Assembly (NCBI RefSeq): GCF_001465875.1
Contig: NZ_LN901322.1
Coordinates: 124,001 to 188,000, forward strand
Origin: Legionella saoudiensis
GTDB taxonomy: Bacteria > Pseudomonadota > Gammaproteobacteria > Legionellales > Legionellaceae
DNA length: 64,000 bases
Reading direction: 5' to 3'
Of this stretch, positions 28,933 to 38,900 are shown piece after piece. The notes below the pieces were generated by a model. That model made no database searches, had not been told where the DNA came from, and was given only the letters and a program-made list of their open reading frames with translations. The position numbers and the translations under genes are program-made. Within the stretch, counting starts at the first letter, position 1. Each line of letters begins with the position of its first letter.

Positions 28933-30712
28933 TCGTTTGCCTAACCACATAGGCTCTTTTATGTGGCATTTTTTAAAACCGTATCGACGCATGGTTTTTT
29001 TATTTATCCTGCTTGCTTTAATGGCTGGATTTTGGGGACCGTTTAATAGTTTATTGATTAAATCCTTTATTAATACCTTGGCAGCAAAAACAAGTACGGA
29101 CTTCTCCTCTTTGTATTGGATCGCTGGATTACTGGTAGTGAACTTTATTGTTTTTGACAATATCACCTGGCGAACAATCGGGTACTTGAACTATAAATAC
29201 GAAGCAGTGCTTAAAAACCAAATCATTAGCCAAATGTTTGAGTATGTGTTGGGAAGTAGTACGCAATTTTTTCAGGATAATCTATCGGGGAGAATTGCCA
29301 CACAAATTACTACTCTTGCTGATAATCTTGAGATTATTTTGCATCGCGTGTCTATCGACTTTCTTCGTGGTGCTTCATTATTAGTGGTTTCATTTATTAC
29401 AGCCTATTTTGTTAATGTCCTGTTTTTTTATATTTTATTTCTTTGGTTCATTGCCTTTGCCTCATTTAGTATTTGGATGTCGGCACGATTGGTTCAATTG
29501 TCCGATGACCATGCAAATTCCGAATCGCAGCTTTCTGGGCAATTAGTCGATAGCCTGGCGAATCAATCCAATATTCGTATTTTTTCACGCAAAATCTACG
29601 AAGTGGAACGTATGAACACGTTTTTTAGCTTGGTACAACGGGCTTTTCAAAGAAAAGAGCTGTTTATTGTTTTGTTATGCTGCGCACAGGGTGGAATGAT
29701 TGCGGTAATGATAGGTTTGGCCTCGATTACCTTAATTCACTTGTATGGCAAGGGACTGATGAGCATTGGTGATTTTGCTTTGATTCTTGGGCTTTCCATG
29801 GAATTGGGACACATGATGTGGTACACCATGTACCAAGTGGACCAATTTAACCAAGCTTTAGGCAAGGCAAGACAAAGTTTAAATGCATTGGTCATCCCTC
29901 ATGAGATACAGGATAAAAATAATGCATCCCAATTAGTGGTCACGCAAGGACGAATTGAATTTTCCAAGGTGAAATTTCATTACCAAGGTGGTTACTCCCT
30001 GTTCCAAAATAAGTCCGTCACAATTGAAGCCGGTCAAAAAGTGGGTTTGGTGGGCTATTCAGGAAGCGGCAAGTCCACTTTTGTTAATTTGATTTTACGA
30101 CTATATGAGGTGGTGGATGGGCAAATTCTAATCGACGGTCAAAACCTATCCGAAGTGACTCAAGAGAGTTTAAGACAAGCCATTGCCATGATTCCACAAG
30201 ACCCAATGCTTTTTCATCGAAGCCTGATGGATAATATTCGTTATGGCAGGACAACAGCTTCGGATGAGGAAGTCATTTCAGCCTCCAAGAAGGCCCATGC
30301 ACATGAATTCATCAGTCTTTTGCCAGAAGGTTATGAGACCTTGGTCGGGGAACGTGGGGTGAAGCTTTCAGGTGGTCAACGCCAGCGCATTGCCATTGCA
30401 CGTGCGATTTTAAAAAATGCGCCCATTTTAATGTTGGACGAAGCCACCTCTCAACTCGATTCTATTACAGAATCTAACATTCAAGACAGTCTTTGGGAGT
30501 TGATGCAGGGAAAAACAACCTTAGTCGTTGCACATCGTTTATCGACTCTGCTGCATATGGACCGAATTTTAGTATTTGATAAAGGCCATATCGTTGAAGA
30601 CGGGACACATGCTGAACTATTAGATCGCGGTGGTTTGTACAAAACACTATGGGATGCGCAGGTAGGTGGGTTTTTACCAGATGAACGAAAAGAAGAGTCT
30701 CTTAGTGGATAG
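28925..30712 (+). CDS. ABC exporter (half-transporter, permease plus ATPase)
   Basis: ATG 28925 chosen, overlapping the ABC-F stop by a few bases; 595 residues. Residues about 15-320 hold six membrane helices; about 345-595 the ATPase with GYSGSGKST, signature LSGGQRQRIAIARAIL, Walker B MLDEATSQLD and H-loop VVAHRLSTLL. MsbA/LmrA-like homodimeric or heterodimeric exporter. The ATPase half is almost identical to that of the exporter at 39056-40810 and to a relic at 35797, whereas the membrane halves differ more, so substrates may differ. Drug or peptide export is inferred. Confidence 0.92.
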   Translation: MTNRLPNHIGSFMWHFLKPYRRMVFLFILLALMAGFWGPFNSLLIKSFINTLAAKTSTDFSSLYWIAGLLVVNFIVFDNITWRTIGYLNYKYEAVLKNQIISQMFEYVLGSSTQFFQDNLSGRIATQITTLADNLEIILHRVSIDFLRGASLLVVSFITAYFVNVLFFYILFLWFIAFASFSIWMSARLVQLSDDHANSESQLSGQLVDSLANQSNIRIFSRKIYEVERMNTFFSLVQRAFQRKELFIVLLCCAQGGMIAVMIGLASITLIHLYGKGLMSIGDFALILGLSMELGHMMWYTMYQVDQFNQALGKARQSLNALVIPHEIQDKNNASQLVVTQGRIEFSKVKFHYQGGYSLFQNKSVTIEAGQKVGLVGYSGSGKSTFVNLILRLYEVVDGQILIDGQNLSEVTQESLRQAIAMIPQDPMLFHRSLMDNIRYGRTTASDEEVISASKKAHAHEFISLLPEGYETLVGERGVKLSGGQRQRIAIARAILKNAPILMLDEATSQLDSITESNIQDSLWELMQGKTTLVVAHRLSTLLHMDRILVFDKGHIVEDGTHAELLDRGGLYKTLWDAQVGGFLPDERKEESLSG

Positions 30713-30723
30713 TGGGGTAGCAA

Positions 30724-31506
30724 ATGAATAAACCACATACAGAGTTTAGGGTAGTGCATCATTTACTTAATGACTTACTATCCGGTTTGCAATCAATTTT
30801 AAAGGAACATTTGCTGGGCGTTTATGTGTATGGTTCATTTGTTTGGGGTGATTTTGATGAAACAACCAGCGACATTGATGTTCTTGTGGCATTAAACAAA
30901 GAAATGACACCAGAAGAATTCGCGGCTTTAGATGATTTGCATGCCAATCTGGTTCAGCATTTTCCAGCTTGGAATGACCGAATTGAAGTAGCTTATGCAT
31001 CTTATAAAATGTTACAACATTTTAAGACAGAGCCAGGTCAAATTGCTGTCATTAGCCCAGGGGAACCGTTTCACCTCAAACAGGCGGGGACTGACTGGCT
31101 TATTAATTATTATTTGTTGCAAAGAGATAGCCTCATTCTATATGGTCCATCAGCAAAGTCGATTATTGCTCCTGTATCAAATAGTGAGTTTATAGAGCAT
31201 GTCAAAAAACAGGCCATTGAGTGGCAAGATTGGGTTACTCATACCAAAAATTCTTTAGGGTACCAATATTATGTTGTATTAACTCTATGCCGGGCTTTGT
31301 ATGTGCTCCAACATCAGGAACAAGGCTCTAAGTTAAAAGCTGGAACTTGGGCTAAAAATCAATTCCCAAAATGGCGAGTTTTAATTCAACGAGCATTAAC
31401 TAAAGCTGAACTAAATCATGCAAGCGATATCTTGACCGAAGAAACCTATCAAGAAGTCACTGCATTTGTGGGTGAAATAGTTCAGCATATTCAAGAGAGA
31501 GAATAA
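30724..31506 (+). CDS. aminoglycoside nucleotidyltransferase-like protein (AadA/ANT(9) type)
   Basis: 260 residues. Nucleotidyltransferase signature YVYGSFVWGDFDETTSDIDV with the two catalytic Asp (SDIDV), followed by a helical C-terminal (DUF4111-like) domain. Layout matches ANT(3'')/ANT(9) spectinomycin/streptomycin adenylyltransferases. Whether it modifies those drugs is not provable from sequence; many such genes in Legionella are uncharacterised. Member of the operon, 12 bp after the exporter. Confidence 0.75.
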   Translation: MNKPHTEFRVVHHLLNDLLSGLQSILKEHLLGVYVYGSFVWGDFDETTSDIDVLVALNKEMTPEEFAALDDLHANLVQHFPAWNDRIEVAYASYKMLQHFKTEPGQIAVISPGEPFHLKQAGTDWLINYYLLQRDSLILYGPSAKSIIAPVSNSEFIEHVKKQAIEWQDWVTHTKNSLGYQYYVVLTLCRALYVLQHQEQGSKLKAGTWAKNQFPKWRVLIQRALTKAELNHASDILTEETYQEVTAFVGEIVQHIQERE

Positions 31507-32466
31507 ATGATGGAAGTCAACCAAGAACAAAGACTCATCGAAGTAGTTCCTTATAATGCTAATTGGCCTATGCAATTTGAACAGGAAGCAAAGCGAATTA
31601 AAAAAGCATTAGGCAGTAATTGCATTGAAATTCATCATATCGGTTCCACATCAGTACCAGGTTTGGCTGCAAAACCAGTAATCGATATGATTCCAGTTGT
31701 TTTAGATATTAGCAAAGTGGACAGTGCCAATGCTGCTATGCAGGCACTTGGCTATGAAGCCAAAGGAGAATACGGTATTCCTTTTCGCCGCTATTTCCAA
31801 AAGGGAGAAAGTCTACGAACACATCATGCTCATATTTTTGAGTTTGGAAATTCCGAAATCGAGCGGCATTTAAAATTTAGGGACTGGATGAGAGCACATC
31901 CAGAAGATAGAGAAGCTTATGCTCGTTTAAAACAAGAGTTGGCCCATCAATATCCCTATGACATTACTGCCTATTGTTTGGGCAAAGAAGATTTTATTGC
32001 AACAATTGATAAAAAAGCAGGGTTTAATGGATTAAGAGTGGTGAAGGCATTAACGCCGCGAGAATGGGATAAAGTACGTCATTTCAGACAATTCTATTTT
32101 TTTGATAAAGCTGGGCTTTCTGACCCTTACACTTGGACTTTTGAGCATGATGCTCATGTTCATTTTGTTTTATCTCAAGGAAGCGACATCATTGGTTATG
32201 CCCATCTGCAATTATGGCCTCATCAGAGAGCCGCTTTGCGTATCATTGTGATTGATGAGGAAAAAAGAACCCATCAATACGGTAGCCAATTCTTGGCGTT
32301 ATGTGAAAAGTGGCTCAAAAACCAAGGATATCAAAGCTTGCACGTGGAGTCCTCACCGGATGCTCTAAGATTTTATAGAAATAATGGTTATATCGACATG
32401 CCATTTGATGATCCAGATGGCTATGAAGGTGATGCGAGAGATACTGCGGTAGGGAAAATACTATGA
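31507..32466 (+). CDS. GrpB (UPF0157) nucleotidyltransferase fused to GNAT acetyltransferase
   Basis: 319 residues. The first ~175 are a GrpB/UPF0157 domain: VPYNANWPMQFEQEAKRI, HHIGSTSVPGLAAKP, PVIDMIPVV. The remainder is a GNAT fold with acetyl-CoA loop THQYGSQFLALCEKW and the end strand FYRNNGYID. It directly abuts the nucleotidyltransferase gene (start one base after its stop) and overlaps the next gene by 4 bp. GrpB-GNAT fusions occur in other bacteria; substrates are unknown, with small-molecule modification most likely. Confidence 0.8.
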   Translation: MMEVNQEQRLIEVVPYNANWPMQFEQEAKRIKKALGSNCIEIHHIGSTSVPGLAAKPVIDMIPVVLDISKVDSANAAMQALGYEAKGEYGIPFRRYFQKGESLRTHHAHIFEFGNSEIERHLKFRDWMRAHPEDREAYARLKQELAHQYPYDITAYCLGKEDFIATIDKKAGFNGLRVVKALTPREWDKVRHFRQFYFFDKAGLSDPYTWTFEHDAHVHFVLSQGSDIIGYAHLQLWPHQRAALRIIVIDEEKRTHQYGSQFLALCEKWLKNQGYQSLHVESSPDALRFYRNNGYIDMPFDDPDGYEGDARDTAVGKIL

Positions 32467-33944
32467 TTCAAATCGAAAAAATAACGGGAGATTGGGCTCA
32501 AACCTTATGTCGAACCATTACAAAGGATTTGCCAGAATACTTTGGTTTACCAGAAGCGAACGAGCACTACGCAATAGGTGTAAACACACGCACTAATTTT
32601 GCGGCGAAAGATGGAGATGACACTATGGGCCTCGTTTCTATTGATTTTCCTTATCCTAATAATGCCAATATTTACTGGATGGCTGTAAAACGTGATTATC
32701 ATCGTCAAGGTGTAGGAAAGCAATTAATCGAAGCGGCTTGCCATTTTGCTGCAACACAAGGAGCTAAAACCATAACCGTTGAAACACTTAGCCCCTCTGA
32801 ATTGGAAGAGAATTACCTTAAAACCTACCGATTTTATCAGTCAGTTGGTTTTAACGCTCTTTTTGATTTAAAACCTGCAGGGTATGAGTGGAATATGGTG
32901 TACATGATAAAACAGCTTGAACCTTTAGCAGAAAACCAACGGTCAATTGCCATTAAGCTAATGGAATTATCTGATATCCCCGTTTTGGTCGATGCGTTTC
33001 AAAAAGCAAATTGGCAAAAACCTTACGTCTTGTTTGAAGGGTATCATCAAGAACAACAACAATCTGAGCGAGTAGTTTGGGTAGCCTATGTTCAAGACCA
33101 AATTGCGGGCTATGTTACTCTAAAATGGGCCTCACACTATGAACCCTTTGCTCATAAAGAAATCCCAGAAATTATGGACTTAAATGTATTGCCTGCTTTT
33201 CGCAAGCTCGGAATAGGCAGTGCTTTACTCACTGTTGCTGAAGACAAGGCAGCAAGTCAGTGTGATGTTGTAGGTATTGGTGTTGGGTTATATGGTGGTT
33301 CCGATGGAGGATATGGACAAGCTCAACGACTTTATGTTACCCGTGGTTATATTCCTGATGGTTTAGGGGTAACTTATAGTTATAAACCAACCATTCCTGG
33401 GGAAACATATCCTTTGGATGATGATTTAATTTTGTGGTTTACTAAAAAATTAACCAATTTGCATGCAGAAAGTGATGCCGTAATTAAAAAAACAACTGAT
33501 AGCCACGATGTGTATGTACCAAATACAAACTATAAATTGGAGTTCAATGCAAAAGATTCATTTAAAATTGTAGATCAAAAGTTGTTTGAGTTTAATACAT
33601 CGTGCGTCCCTTCCACACAAAAACCTGAAGTAATTGATATAAATGTTACGATCAAGAATGGTGATGAAATAATAGCGGGTATTTGTTCGGAGGTTTATAC
33701 ATGGAAGATCCTGTACATCAGTGTCTTTTTTGTTGAGGAAAAATATCGCCACCAAGGTTTGGGTACCATTTTACTCAATAAAGTTGAGGAAAAAGCTAAA
33801 GAATTAGGAGTTACTTTAATTCACCTCGATACCTTTGATTTTCAAGCAAAAGATTTTTATCTCAAATATGGTTACGAAGAGTTTGGAGTTCTGGATGACT
33901 GCCCTAAAGGTCATAAGCGTTATTATATGAAGAAGGTACTATGA
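32463..33944 (+). CDS. triple GNAT acetyltransferase
   Basis: 493 residues made of three GNAT folds in tandem: about 1-155 (acetyl-CoA loop DYHRQGVGKQLIEAA), about 160-325 (AFRKLGIGSALLTVAEDKA) and about 345-493 (KYRHQGLGTILLNKVEEKA). Each carries its own end-strand FYxxxGY variant. Three fused GNATs in one polypeptide are unusual. The domains are only weakly alike, so this looks like fusion of separate enzymes rather than simple triplication. Substrates unknown; antibiotic or peptide acetylation is one possibility in this operon. Confidence 0.8.
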   Translation: MIQIEKITGDWAQTLCRTITKDLPEYFGLPEANEHYAIGVNTRTNFAAKDGDDTMGLVSIDFPYPNNANIYWMAVKRDYHRQGVGKQLIEAACHFAATQGAKTITVETLSPSELEENYLKTYRFYQSVGFNALFDLKPAGYEWNMVYMIKQLEPLAENQRSIAIKLMELSDIPVLVDAFQKANWQKPYVLFEGYHQEQQQSERVVWVAYVQDQIAGYVTLKWASHYEPFAHKEIPEIMDLNVLPAFRKLGIGSALLTVAEDKAASQCDVVGIGVGLYGGSDGGYGQAQRLYVTRGYIPDGLGVTYSYKPTIPGETYPLDDDLILWFTKKLTNLHAESDAVIKKTTDSHDVYVPNTNYKLEFNAKDSFKIVDQKLFEFNTSCVPSTQKPEVIDINVTIKNGDEIIAGICSEVYTWKILYISVFFVEEKYRHQGLGTILLNKVEEKAKELGVTLIHLDTFDFQAKDFYLKYGYEEFGVLDDCPKGHKRYYMKKVL

Positions 33945-34153
33945 GTTTTATAAAAAAAGGAATATACCGTCATTATAAAGGTAATTTGTATGAAGTAATT
34001 GATATCGCCAGGCATTCGGAAAGCTTGGAAGATATGGTGGTGTACAGAGCGCTTTACGGTGATTTTAAACTATGGGTTCGACCTCTTAAGATGTTCCTTG
34101 AAAACATTGAGATAAACGGTGAGATCCAAAAAAGATTTGAATTAAATGAATAG
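33941..34153 (+). CDS. DUF1653 protein
   Basis: 70 residues. IYRHYKGNLYEVIDIARHSE and DMVVYRALYGDFKLWVRPLKMF are the DUF1653 signature (small beta-rich domain). Overlaps the previous stop by 4 bp and the next start by 8 bp. Function unknown; such proteins often accompany nucleotide- or cofactor-handling enzymes. Confidence 0.75.
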   Translation: MSFIKKGIYRHYKGNLYEVIDIARHSESLEDMVVYRALYGDFKLWVRPLKMFLENIEINGEIQKRFELNE

Positions 34154-34718
34154 ATTAGAACAAGCAAATCGTTTTATCTTCACTGGCACCCCAGGCAGTG
34201 GAAAAACTTCTGTTATTTTGGCATTGAAAAGATTAGGGCATGTAGTGATTCCTGAATCTGCAACGGATGTCATTGCAGAAGAGCAGGCAAAGGGAACTAT
34301 GCGCCCATGGGAGCAGGCTGATTTTGTAGATAAGATTGCCTTAACACAAAAATTAAGGCAATTGAATGCTAAAGGTGAGTTACAATTTTATGATCGATCA
34401 CCATTTTGTGCTTATGCATTGGGACGTTATTCCGCTCATTGGCATCATCGTGATTTTACACCCTCACCTGTTTTATTAGCTGAAGTTGACCGCTGCCTAA
34501 AAGCGGGTATCTATCAACGCAAAGTATTCTTTTTTGAGAACTTGGGGTTTATTGAACCAACCTCCGCTCGCAAAATCAGTTATGAAGATGCCCTTATTTT
34601 TGAGCAAATTCACATAGAGGTATACAAAGAGTTTGGTTTTGAAATTGTGCTTGTGCCTAATAATGCGATTGAAGAGCGTTGCCGATTTGTCCTTGAAACG
34701 TTAGGTATAAAAAAATAA
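34146..34718 (+). CDS. P-loop ATPase (AAA_28 type)
   Basis: 190 residues. Walker A FTGTPGSGKTSVI, an ESATD loop and a helical lid region with FYDRSPFCAYALGRY. It fits the AAA_28/TIGR ATP-GTP-binding family of small kinase-like P-loop proteins. Last gene of the operon, overlapping DUF1653. Substrate unknown. Confidence 0.75.
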   Translation: MNRLEQANRFIFTGTPGSGKTSVILALKRLGHVVIPESATDVIAEEQAKGTMRPWEQADFVDKIALTQKLRQLNAKGELQFYDRSPFCAYALGRYSAHWHHRDFTPSPVLLAEVDRCLKAGIYQRKVFFFENLGFIEPTSARKISYEDALIFEQIHIEVYKEFGFEIVLVPNNAIEERCRFVLETLGIKK

Positions 34719-34742
34719 ACATCCATTTTATGAAAAAACCGC

Positions 34743-34773
34743 TTGACCCTATTGTTACTATATATCTTACCTT
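34743..34773 (+). promoter_or_regulatory. MerR-type promoter with long 19-bp spacer
   Basis: TTGACC (34743-34748), 19-bp spacer, TACCTT (34768-34773), followed by AAGGAGG ahead of ATG 34795. A 19-bp spacer is the hallmark of promoters controlled by MerR-family activators, and the gene behind encodes one, which suggests autoregulation. Confidence 0.45.
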
Positions 34774-34794
34774 TGTTCCTAAGGAGGTAATACT

Positions 34795-35739
34795 ATGACT
34801 CAATGGTTCGTAAAAGACTTAAGCAAATTGACCGGTGTTTCGGTGCAAACATTGCATCATTATGACCGCATTGGTTTACTTAAACCTTCATTGCGACAGT
34901 CCAATGGGTATCGTATTTACTCCGAGAAGGATTTATTGAAATGACAACAGATTATTGCTTTAAAGTTTTTTGGTTTTGAGTTGTCACAAATCAAAACCTT
35001 GCTCTCTGAAGAACGTCATGCGCTAAACCATTTTGAGGCCCAAGCTCAAGTGTTAGAACAAAAAGCAGCGGCATGTACTTCCGGAGCTAAAACCTTAAGA
35101 AGCATTATTAACTCTGTTGATATCAATCAATCCATTCCATGGGAAACCATTATTCAGCTGATTGAGGTATATAAAATGGCAGAACATCTTGAACATGATT
35201 GGGTTAAGGAAATATTCACTCCTGATGAATTAAAACAATATGTAGCATTTGAAAAGGAAATGAAAACAAATAATAAGGCTGAGTTTGAAAAACAATGGCA
35301 TCAACTCTTAGATGAACTGAAACAAAACGTGAAACACGATCCTGATTCCACTATAGGTATCCAAACAGGAAAAAACTACATGGAATGGGTTAACAGCGTA
35401 TACGGTAAAAAATATGCTCATCTAAGAACCAAAAAATGGGAAAAAGGATTTGGAGAAGGAAAAGGTCTTGACGACATTGGATTAACATCAGAGATCATGG
35501 CATGGTTAGAAAAAGCTTTAGATGCTTATTGGAAGGATAGACTTTATGGCATTCTTGAACAAGTAGGAAAAACTTCAGCTTCCACTGTACTAATGCTTTG
35601 GAATAAGGCCTTAGATGATATGTATGGTGAAGAAATTTCACGAAAATATGATGTTTGTGACATTGCTTTGAATGATGACAAGGTCAGTCTAGAGGCAAAG
35701 ACTTGGCTTAAAAGTATCTTAGATGCCTACAAAATGTAA
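34795..35739 (+). pseudogene. MerR-family TipAS-like regulator with in-frame TGA
   Basis: ATG 34795, ideal AAGGAGG ribosome site, gives a MerR DNA-binding helix-turn-helix ([20 protein letters not shown] and [10 protein letters not shown]). Codon 50 is TGA (34942-34944) where relatives have a Leu-like residue; the frame then continues cleanly through the helical connector and a C-terminal effector domain resembling TipAS (DWVKEIFTPDELKQY) to 35739. Changing one base (TGA to TTA) restores a 314-residue protein. Without read-through only 49 residues form. Possibly a recent pseudogene, a read-through gene, or an assembly error. Confidence 0.8.
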
Positions 35740-35754
35740 ACAATAGATGTAAAT

Positions 35755-35783
35755 TTGGATCGGTGCTATTTTTACCGATCCAA
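35755..35783 (+). terminator. rho-independent-like hairpin after the MerR gene
   Basis: A 10-bp perfect stem (TTGGATCGGT and complement) with a 9-nt loop rich in T, 16 bp after the MerR/TipAS stop, followed by TCTTAATT. T-run is short. Confidence 0.6.
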
Positions 35784-35796
35784 TCTTAATTAAATA

Positions 35797-35857
35797 TCAA
35801 CTTAATCCATCTAGGGGGATTCTGTTCGGTAAAAAGCCGCCAACCTGAGCATCCGCC
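35797..35857 (-). pseudogene. relic tail of a third ABC exporter
   Basis: Read leftward, this 61-bp piece translates as DAQVGGFLPNRIPLDGL and a stop, matching DAQVGGFLPDKNPSDQL at the end of the exporter at 39056. It shares a perfect 27-bp repeat with 39087-39113. It is the last 18 or so codons of an exporter copy whose remaining gene is absent. Confidence 0.75.
35828..35854. repeat. 27-bp direct repeat flanking the serine-hydrolase gene (copy 1)
   Basis: Identical to 39087-39113. The two copies lie either side of the 35951-39052 gene and derive from exporter tail sequence. Confidence 0.85.
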
Positions 35858-35913
35858 AATGTTAAAAAATTCGTAAAAAAATGCTGATTGAGAATAAATT
35901 TTACGGCATCAGG

Positions 35914-35919
35914 TATAAT
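35914..35919 (+). promoter_or_regulatory. TATAAT -10 for the tandem serine hydrolase gene
   Basis: Perfect TATAAT 31 bp before ATG 35951. It puts the transcription start near 35926, which rules out the upstream TTG 35888 and supports ATG 35951. Confidence 0.5.
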
Positions 35920-35950
35920 TAAATCACTAGTTTGTATTTTGAGCAATTTT

Positions 35951-38900
35951 ATGTCTTATGCAAAAATGGCAGAATTACTTTTGCTGGACGTCATGTCTAA
36001 AGCACAGATTCCAGGAGTTTCTATTGCCTTCATAAGCAGTGATGGAATCATATCTACTCAAGAACAAGGCCTTACAGAGGGTTGCGGTCTTTTTGCAATA
36101 CCAGTTGATCCACTCAAGTGTCCCTTTAATAAGCTGGGATTAGGAACTAAAGATGCTGTAGTTTTATTTGACGACAAACTTTATTATGTAAATCAAACGA
36201 CACAAAGCGTTCATCAAATACAGTTAAATGAAAGTAATCAATCCTCATATCAAAAGTTACGAAAAAGTTGTACTGATACCTATAAATTGGCCGATCCTCA
36301 AGAGTCTGAATTAATAACTACTCTAACAGGTCTTACACCACCTACGAGAGTGAAACCAGAAACCGTTTTTGGAGCAGCCTCGCTAAGCAAACCCGTATTT
36401 GCTTATTTAGTGCAAAAGTTGATTCAGTCAAATGCGACGAATCAAGCAGAGAAAGGGACAGGTAAATTTAATTTAGATAAATTCAACCTGAGTCAATTTG
36501 ATTTAGATACCCCTCTTTTTCATATCTTGCCGTTAGAAGAATTTGAGATAGATGGAATGAAATTTGATATGTCTAACACATCTGCTGTTGTCTGTGCCCA
36601 AGCACTTACTGCAAGGATGGTGTTATCACATACAACAGGCCTTGCTCATGGTGAAATGAAGTTTCAGTTCATTCCTAATCCTAAAGAAAAAGATTCTAAA
36701 GAAAAAATGCATGGATATTCAAATGTTGGTATTGTGTACTTACATCAAGTGATTGAAAAATTGACTGAAGCAAATCTAGAAACATTGGCCAAAAACCATG
36801 TGTTTGATCATTGTGACATGACTCATAGCACTTATGAGCCACCAAAGGCCTATCACTTGCTTTTGCATGCTGAAAAAGAACCCTTGTTTGATGAAATGAA
36901 GCCTGGTCAGATTGTCATACTAAAAGAAGATGAGCAACTAACAGCCTATTGGTTAGAGAATGGAAAAATAGTCAATCGCTCTTTTCCGGAAAGAGTAGTT
37001 CCAGGAATTCTTAGACAGTTACCTGATAAAGGTAAACTTTCAAACAATTTGGAGTTGATAGAAGCTGTAATCTCGCAATATGGATGTAAAGAACCCAAAC
37101 CATGTGCCGCCAATACACTACGAACTACAGCAACAGATTATGCAAAGTTTGTCAAACATCTAAGCCATGACAACTCCATTGAAAATCCTTTTGTTCCGCA
37201 TGCCTTCATGACGCACGATAGAGGTTTAGCTGGAGCGATCGGAATTGCTAGAGACAAGATACCCGAGCTCATTTTAAGTCATGTCGCATGGGGCTTAGGT
37301 TGGGGGCTACAAACCAATGAAAAGGAGGATGTTGTTACGGCTTACCACTCAGGCGACATGAATGATTGTAGAGCATGGGTTGCAGTCAATTTAAAAGATA
37401 AGAGTGCCGTGGTATTCTTTGCTAATTCGCATAATGGACATATTCTTGCGGAACACATTATCCCTTCGACAATTCAAATAGAACTGGCTTCACACTATTT
37501 TTTCCCCAAATGGGGTTTTGCTAGAACTCTTGATGAGCTATGTGGTAAAACGAATAATTGGGGCATAAATCCATTTCCAAGACCCAATCCATCTAAAGAG
37601 CTAACAAGCTCCTTAGGTGAGTTGCAAAAAAGAACTAATATCCCAAGTATTGCTACAGCAATTATTTCTGACCGCGGAGTTGTTACTACGCAAGAGGTGG
37701 GTGTGACTAATGTCAACAAACCAGAAGAAGTTACTAGTTCAACTGTTTTTGAAGCCGCTTCATTGAGTAAGCCTGTATTTGCTTATATTGTATTGAAACT
37801 AGCGCAAAAAGGTCTCATTGATTTAGATAAACCACTTCATGAGTACGGTGATTTTGGTCCTCTGGAGATGCGAGCTGATAAAAATTATAAAAAATTAACC
37901 GCTCGTATGATCCTATCTCATCAAGCAGGGTTACCTAATGAATTTTCATCCCCAGAATCTCTAAAGTATGTTTCTGAAGTAGGAAAACAATTTGATTATT
38001 CAGGTGTGGCTTATCAATTTTTAGGTGAAATTGTGGAACACATTACTTCAAAATCACTGGAAGCTTTAGCCCAAGAAGAATTCGCTAATATAGGTATGAC
38101 CGATAGTAGCTTCATGCCACCAACGGGTTGCAGTCTTATTAAACTGTCAGATGAAGAGGAAGAGCCAACGCCTGAACGCATTAAAAAATTATTAAAAGAT
38201 ACTTTAGATGTACATGGTCAATTAAGTATTATCCTTCATAAGGATAAATTATTTGTTGCTGAAAGAGCAGTAGACGGCAGCGTACAAATTACTGAAAAAA
38301 ACTCCAGCCAAGTTGAAGAAAAAAGTCTAAAAGAAATCAAAGCCCGCTTTGCTCAAATACCACCATTTTTTTGGTCAAAACCCATACCGGTTGAAGCAAG
38401 GGAATTACCCCTTGTGACTACTATTTTTGGTCATCCCCCAGCACATGCTGCAACAATAGCAATAGGTCATGATAAAGATGGTTCAGTAAATCTTAAGCAA
38501 AAATTTTATATGGTTCACCCGGCAGGCTCTTTGTATACAACAACTTCTGATTATGCAAAATTTTTAAAAGCCTGTGTTAACGATCCCTATGTTAGGTGGG
38601 AAATGTTCAAACCTATTGTTTCATCATTAAGAGATAAAGATACTAAAGCAATGAGCCAGGGAGTTTCTACTGATATTTTAGATCAAATCTCTTGGGGTCT
38701 AGGCATTGGTATTCAGAAAAATACCGATGGAACCCGTATCGCATTTCATTGGGGTGACAATGGAACTGGACGCAATTTAGCAGCGATTAATCTTACTACC
38801 GATGAAGCGGTTGTTTGTCTCACCAATAGTGAAAATGGACCCGCTGTTTTTCGAGAAATTGCAGAGCCTATCGTTGGCGATTTAAGTGCTATTAGGCAAT

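Noticed and set aside
34942..34944. TGA as selenocysteine codon
   Set aside because: The position fits a hydrophobic Leu in the MerR linker, no SECIS-like hairpin was seen directly after, and no selenoprotein function is expected.
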